Below, piece after piece: positions 58,627-64,000 of a DNA stretch of 64,000 bases. Origin of the DNA: Linum tenue (taxonomy: Eukaryota; Streptophyta; Magnoliopsida; Malpighiales; Linaceae); assembly GCA_946122785.1 (NCBI GenBank), contig CAMGYJ010000009.1, forward strand, positions 3,812,937 through 3,876,936, written 5' to 3'. The notes beneath the pieces were generated by a model. It worked only from the letters and a program-made list of their open reading frames with translations, did no database searches and was not told the origin of the DNA. Position numbers and translations under genes: made by a program. Each line of letters starts with the position of its first letter. Position 1 is the stretch's first letter.

Positions 58627-61600
58627 CTAATTTGCTTGATTTTGAGACAACGCTCTCACTAGCACTTGGCAGTCAGACTGGACTAGACATTCGAAACCAT
58701 ATTCTTGTGCTAATTTTACTCCTTCTAGAAGAGCCTTCGTTTCTGCTTCAATCGGGGTGGAACAAAGAAGAGCCTCAGCTCGCCCATCACATAGTTGTCC
58801 ATGGTGGTTAACAACAACAACCCCATATGCCGCCGGCTGGGAGTCGCTTATGAACGACCCATCACAGTGAATCACCAAAGAATGATTACTTGGCGGTGGA
58901 TTTGTATGAGACTGGGAACCCCTGAGCTGGGTAGAAGAGGAAGGCATGTGAGTAGGGGGCCTCGGACAGGAACTCCATTCTAAGAGCTCTTTATAGGCTT
59001 GCAGACACACATTCGGGGGCCAAGGGGCGGTATTCTTGAAACAACACTCATTTCTCGCCTTCCAAATATTCCAGCAAAGGAAGACTAAATGTATCAAGGA
59101 GTTTGGCGAAATTGCATCTTTAAGGGAGCATAACCAGTCCAAGAAAGATGTCCCCTGTGGAGGTAAGGGGATGGAAGGGAAGATAGCATTCCACGCTGCA
59201 TTTGCATGAGGGCAATAGAAGATGTAGTGGAAAAGGGACTCAATAGGGTTCTGACAAACTTGACAAGTCGAGTTTTGAGCACACTTTCGACTGAGAAGTC
59301 TCTCTTTTGTTGCCAACCCATTCTTTGAGCATCTCCAGATAAAAAATTTGAGCTTTGGAGGGATATGCAGGCTCCAAATCCATTTCCATTTCTCAGCATT
59401 CCCATTAGGATGTGTATTGTTGACATTTTGATGAACCGCATGGTATGCTGATTTCACTGAAAAACTTCCCTCTTTTGTAAAATTCCAAGCCCAAAAGTCA
59501 TCAGCTTCATCTTCTCCAATGGGGATCCTCAGTATTGCTTCCATTTCCATGTTGGAGACATGGCCCTGGATGAGATCCAAGTTCCAGCGTCTATCACCTG
59601 AATCAATCCACTCTTTCACCTTTATGTGATTTTGGGGGCCGCTTTTGATTGTAAAATCTTGTAGAGATGGGATCCATGGATCCTGATCCAACCAAGTGTC
59701 ACCTCTCGAGCCAATAACCCGCACCGCTCCCAGATTAATGACTTTCTTTGCTTCCCAGAGGCTTGCCCATATTCAAGAGGGCCTGCTCCCTTTTTTTGCT
59801 TGGAGAAAATCACTTCTAGGGAAATAAAGACCCTTAAGAAGACGACTCCACAAGGACTCAGGGCACGTAAGAAGTTGCCACGCCTGCTTAGCCAAAAGTG
59901 CCATGTTAAAATCCTTGAAGCTCCGAAATCCCAATCCCCCTTCCGATTTAGATGTACATAGGATCTCTTTCCTACACCAGTGAAGGCTACTTTTTTTCAT
60001 AGATCCCGACCAAAAGAAGTTACTGAGGAGGGAATCCATTTTCTTGGTAAGTGAGACTGGAAGATGGAACAGATACATAATGAAGGATGGAATAGTTTGG
60101 ATAACAACTTTGAGAAGGACTTCTTTTCCCCCATGAGAGAGCAAGAGACTCTTCCAAGCTCCCCCCATCTTTTCCATTCTTTGGATAAGGAAGAAGAAGG
60201 TTTCTTTTTTGGAGCTACCCCACTCCGTCGGGACCCCCAGATATTTCGAGTGACAGTTTGATGAAGCAAATCCAATGTGGGCAATGATATCAGCGTTGTC
60301 CACTGCCGAGACATTAGCACTGAAGAAAACAGAAGACTTGCTGATATTCACTTCTTGTCCTGTGATTGCTCCATACTCCCCTATCAGATCCAGAATTTTC
60401 TGCGCTTCCTGGAGGTTTGCCTTTCCAAAAATGACCGTATCATCAGCAAAGAGACAATGGGTGAGAACAGGGCATCTGGCGTTCAATTTAATCCCCTTAA
60501 GCTGGTCTTCGGCCACGGCCTTATCAATCAAGAAAGTAAGGGCATTAGACATGAGAATGAACAAGAAAGGTGATAGCGGGTCTCCTTGTCTGATGCCTCT
60601 GGAGGGTCTGAAGAAATCTGTTGCTTCCCCATTGAAAAGAATAGAGAATCTGACAGAGCGGATACATGTACTGACCCAGTTGCACCACTTGTTATCAAAC
60701 CCATACTTCATCAGAAGGGTTTCTAAGCATTCTCAGTCGACCATATCATACGCCTTCTTCATATCCAACTTCAACATCATATCTCTTCTACGCCCCCGTT
60801 TGTGGTTTTTGAAATGGTGAAGTGCCTCGTGCACTATGATGATATTGTCTTGTATCAGTCTACCCCCAGTAAATGCCGTTTGGAGCTCCGAAACCAAATC
60901 AGGTGTCCATTTTTTGAGGCGGGTAGCCATAATTTTTTATATGATTTTATATCTAAAATTACAGCAACTAATAGGACGGAACTGATTGATTCTTTCCGGG
61001 TTGTCAACCTTTGGGACCATAACAATATGAGTATCATTCCATCCCTCCGGCAAAACCGTTGTCTCAAAGAATCCTATAACTTCTCTATAGAGGGTCTCCC
61101 CAATAATATCCCAATATCTTCGGTAGAATCTCCCCGAAAAACCATCTGGTCCTGGGGCTTTCCTAGCACCCAAAGAAAAAACTGCTTTTCTTATATCCTC
61201 ATTGGTTACCGGGGCACATAGATCCTCATTCATCTCATTTGTCACTTTTGCTGGAAAGCCATCCAATAAGTGATTGTCCTGGATTGGGTTTCTAGCTCTA
61301 AAGAGATCCTTAAAATAGCCCTCAGAGAGACCTCTGAGCCTATTCTCATCTTCAATCCAGTTCCCTCCATCATCTTTCAGTCTCAAAATCTTGTTCCTAT
61401 GCTTCCTATGAATAGTGCTAGCGTGAAAGAAAGAATTGTTTTGATCACCTTTTTGAAGCCAATTCACCCTTGAGCATTGATTCCAGAAAGACTCTTCATC
61501 CCTCCAGAGCTTTGTCAGTTCCTCTGTTAGTCTTTTCTCTTCCTCCACATTTTCTTTCTGTTCCTTCTTCCTTTATAGTGAAGTTCTAATCTGCTGGGGC

Positions 61601-62268
61601 AATGATCAGAATCCACCATCTTTTCATGGAAGACACTGCTTCCCCAAATAAAGCCCGCCAGGAGGCCGAACAAAGCACACGATCTAATCTGACTCTCGTC
61701 AAATTTAGTCATGTTCGCTTGTTGGTCCAAGTGAATGGTTCCCCCTTGAAACCCAAGTCAATTAGAGCATTGTAGAAGATGAACCTCTTAAATGGTTCCA
61801 CATTCTCGTACCTAAGGGGACATCTCCCTTCTTTCTCATTCTCATAGATAGCAGCATTGAAATCCCCTACAATCACCGAGATATCATCCCTACTACTCCG
61901 AAGAGAGCTCAGGTGCTCCAAAAACCCCGTCTACTCATAGTTGTAGAGGGTGCATGAACAAAAGTACAAAAAAACTTCCTACCCATATCAATACTAACAT
62001 CCATACAGTAGTTATCGCTACTTAGAATTTCAATACTAATACCCGCCTTCCACCATAAAGCAAAACCCCTAGAAGAGTTAACCGGTTCAACATACTCTCT
62101 ATTGGGGAAGCATTTCAGACCTTGCCTTTGTTCTTCCATAAACTCCTCGTTCTTGCTTGTTTCCATAAGAAAAACGATCGAGGGGCCCAAGCGACGACAC
62201 AATCGCTTTGCATAACTTCTTGTAAGGGATGGGCCAAATCCCCTACAATTCCAACTTACTATACTCAT
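58627..62268 (-). pseudogene. LINE ORF2 (endonuclease, reverse transcriptase, RNase H), inactivated
   Basis: Nearly complete but broken ORF2 inside the LINE. Lesions seen: a one-base loss near 61912 (GFW|EHLSSLRSS), TGA at 61709-61711 after FTWTNKRT, TAA at 60937-60939 in YKII*KIMATRL, TGA at 60733-60735 in AYDMVD*ECLE, and TGA at 59773-59775 in GSRPS*IWASLW. At two of these the family has Trp, so they look like TGG to TGA changes. The RT active-site motif FADD is intact. The product cannot be made, so the copy is not autonomous. Confidence 0.9.
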
Positions 62269-62419
62269 TCCAGATGAGGTGGCTTCTGGCGAACCATCGC
62301 TGCCCTTGTATCCCTCCTTCTTCTGTTGAAACTTGATCGGACTGTTTTCCCCTTTGGTCACCACCTTGGTGATGCTTTGGCTTTTGTAACTTCTTTTTTC
62401 TATTCTTTCCTCCAGGCCC

Positions 62420-62555
62420 TCCACTAAAAACTGCTCCTTCTGGGCTTAAAGCTAAGCCCACCCCTTCAAAAATATCTGACCTGGGCCTGTTCCCACTCCC
62501 TAGGCTCGTCCCCTTCCTTTTCTTCTTCTGCCGGCCTGCTTCTTCTTCTAAGGCC
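62420..62555 (-). pseudogene. LINE ORF1 C-terminal tail (truncated at the 5' insertion border)
   Basis: Lys/Arg/Gly-rich frame (GRQKKKRKGTSLGSGNRPRS, then GGPGGKNRKKKLQKPKHH), as found after the zinc knuckle in plant L1 ORF1. It stops at the 18-bp duplication, so the element was truncated there during insertion. Confidence 0.7.
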
Positions 62556-62573
62556 TCATTCCCTTGTTAGTAT

Positions 62574-62905
62574 GAAGTCTACAGTATCATTTATAGTGGA
62601 AAAGTAAAACTGCATCCACCATTCAAAATTCTGTGCGTTTAGAGTGATTTGCGGGAGCTGACGTGGCTGGACATTTAGGCGGGATTTTATTCTTCCTTTC
62701 GTGGAAATGCAATAGCCCTTCTCCCTTTTCCTTTCTCCCACTATCCGCCTTCTCAAATCCCTCTTCTTTGCCCACCGATCGATTCACTCAAAACCCAATT
62801 ACCTTTTTCCCTTTCTGCATCGTGTACCAAGAAACCCAGAATACTTCATAACTAATCCAACCATCAAATCTCAAAACCAAAGATCCTCCTTTCGCCGCAA
62901 CATCA
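62574..62905 (+). other. Flank preceding the degraded gene fragments
   Basis: Includes an E2F-like GGCGGGATTTTA word at about 62678-62689, then CT-rich sequence compatible with an old leader. No coding assignment. Confidence 0.35.
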
Positions 62906-62939
62906 TCACCGTCCTTTCCCATCTCGCGACCAGAAGAGC

Positions 62940-63556
62940 TCCAGTCGGCAGAACTGCGATCGACGTTGAAAAGTTTGGATCGAACAAAAGCTTCTGCCTG
63001 CGATCGACGAAGACACAGAGGAAGCCCTCACTATTGAAAAACCAAAGGCAGAGGAACCCATAGCAGTTGCTTTGGATGTGAAGAAACCTGGCGAATGGGA
63101 TTTGAAGCGGAACAAGAACAAGCTCCCAATAGAATATAAATGATCATACCTTTCTTTTTTCACCCGAAGAAGGTGCACCACAATCGGTCCTGCTTCTGCT
63201 GATTGTCGATATGAGGAGAGCTCTCTTTTGCTGGGGAGGCTAAAGAAAAAGGGATATGAATTCCTCTTCATGCTTGACTCCATTAAGCCTCAAGAAGCTG
63301 CAGAGAAGCGCAAGAAGTGGGAGACTCTAGAAGCCAAGCTCATAGAAGAGGACAAGCAGGCAAGCAGCAGAAGACAGTCCTGCAATTGATTCAACAGTAC
63401 CTTCGATTCAAGCCTGATGTAGGCGGTCAAAAGCATCTTGAGATTGAAGGTGAGAGTCTTAAACCTAAGGTTGTCATTGATCTCTTTAATGAACAGAGGA
63501 AATTTGTTGAAAAGCAGTTGAGCATCATAAAAGAGTTGAGATTTCTATCGAGATGA
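62940..63556 (+). pseudogene. Unidentified degraded coding fragment (several frames)
   Basis: Protein-like sequence runs through successive frames on the plus strand. First comes KLLPAIDEDTEEALTIEKPK then VKKPGEWDLKRNKNKLPIEY and a stop. The next is SSLLLGRLKKKGYEFLFMLD followed by KKWETLEAKLIEEDKQ. A frame change leads to QQKTVLQLIQQYLRFKPDVG and VVIDLFNEQRKFVEKQLSII. The charged, helix-rich composition argues for a real former gene, but I do not recognise the family. The frame breaks and lack of splice signals suggest a retrocopy or decayed gene. Confidence 0.5.
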
Positions 63557-63569
63557 TTTTGTCCATGTA

Positions 63570-64000
63570 ATTGCTGCCTCCACACAACTGGGCACGACAG
63601 CAAGATGTGGGGGATTTCCACCGTCAAAGAATTCGAGCAGGTACCACGTTTGTGCCGCTATATCTTAGAAGTCTATGAGGATGATCTGAGAAACCCTCAA
63701 TGATAGTCGGGATAAACCCGGATTGGGTCAAGCTGAATAGAACTTACACTCACATGCAAAGCAGGGTGCCTCCTTACTTACTCTACCTTGATCATGACCA
63801 TTCTAATATTGTGCTAGCGGGTTGCAGGTTGAATCTGGTGAAGGAGTGTGCTTACAAGTTGTTGTTGGATGATAATTGGGGAAAGAGGAAGACTGATGGT
63901 GTGTATGTTCACAACGAGTTGTTGAAAGCTACTGGTTTGGTTCTTGATCCAGAGTGTGAAGTTTTGAAGGAGTAGGAGGAGAAGTATCCGAGTTAGAGTC
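63570..64000 (+). pseudogene. Class 3 (mono/diacylglycerol) lipase fragment, intron-free and broken, runs off the window
   Basis: 63570-63708 reads CLHTTGHDSKMWGISTVKEF then EQVPRLCRYILEVYEDDLRN. After a short gap and frame change, 63700-63975 reads INPDWVKLNRTYTHMQSRVP, PPYLLYLDHDHSNIVLAGCR, LNLVKECAYKLLLDDNWGKR and YVHNELLKATGLVLDPECEV. This order matches the N-terminal half of plant sn1-type class 3 lipases. About 8-10 residues are missing at the join and a TAG stop (63973-63975) follows LKE. The catalytic GxSxG would lie beyond the window. No introns separate the segments, suggesting a processed copy. Confidence 0.75.

Larger units (their letters stand above)
58374..62555 (-). mobile_element. 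5'-truncated L1-type LINE, 4.2 kb, 18-bp TSD
   Basis: The direct repeat TCATTCCCTTGTTAGTAT is found at 58356-58373 and 62556-62573. The A-tail (T-run) is at the left edge and the 5' end is at 62555. It contains the basic tail of ORF1, then ORF2: endonuclease (SIVSWNCRGFG near 62268, VGDFNAAIYENE, DSDHCP), reverse transcriptase (ARKAPGPDGFSGRFYRRYW, TAFTGGRLIQDNII, RQGDPLSPFLFI, LFADDTVIFGK), zinc-binding (CQVCQNPIESLFHYIFYCPH) and RNase H (IHCDGSFIS, EAETKALLEGV). Confidence 0.93.

Overview
This is nuclear DNA from a flowering plant, very probably a eudicot. The genes have many short introns with GT/GC-AG borders. They are separated by AT-rich intergenic DNA packed with hAT, Mutator-like and LINE remnants. 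Plant-specific families are present: a SAUR, a group VII ERF with an N-terminal MCGGAI degron, a DOXC-type 2-oxoglutarate dioxygenase and a plant SAC phosphatase. The species cannot be read from the sequence.

Six intact protein genes can be modelled. (1) A single-exon SAUR, minus strand, 4061-4453. (2) A 16-exon CEBPZ/NOC1 (SLOW WALKER2-type) ribosome-biogenesis gene, minus, 7241-12266, 1034 aa. (3) A five-exon 40S ribosomal protein SA (uS2) gene, plus, 18569-20344, 301 aa. (4) A 15-exon SAC-domain phosphoinositide phosphatase, minus, 21498-26741, 805 aa. (5) A three-exon 2-oxoglutarate/Fe(II) dioxygenase, plus, 48781-50657, 331 aa. (6) A two-exon group VII ERF, minus, 54700-56712, 404 aa. 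All exon chains were assembled by hand and every one keeps frame. Genes 2 and 3 both serve ribosome production, but they are separate loci and nothing suggests co-regulation. RPSA and SAC are convergent neighbours.

The rest is mobile DNA. Clear target-site duplications (TSDs) were found for hAT-like elements (8 bp) at 3150, 4590, 28725, 36999 and 42857, with imperfect ones at 41136 and 51955. Mutator-like MITEs or foldbacks (9 bp TSD) lie at 36310, 52757 and 56998, and a probable Harbinger-type MITE at 30495. A 4.2-kb 5'-truncated LINE has an 18-bp TSD (58374-62555), and a 1-kb LINE-like retrosequence without RT has a 16-bp TSD (31878-32896). A 2.4-kb long-TIR element at 37572-39970 resembles a Pack-type element: it holds a NAC-domain fragment and a possible PMEI fragment. 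Nested inside it is a TRIM-like LTR element whose two outer ends are both LTR 5' ends, flanked by a GATTG TSD.

The 27-48 kb interval has no intact gene. The right end holds degraded intron-free gene fragments, including part of a class 3 (diacylglycerol) lipase that runs off the window. No wholly new biological system was identified. The most unusual structures are the palindromically ended TRIM, the Pack-type host carrying it, the near-perfect 1.24-kb foldback just upstream of the ERF-VII gene, and a hAT MITE carrying Pol III A/B-box-like motifs.
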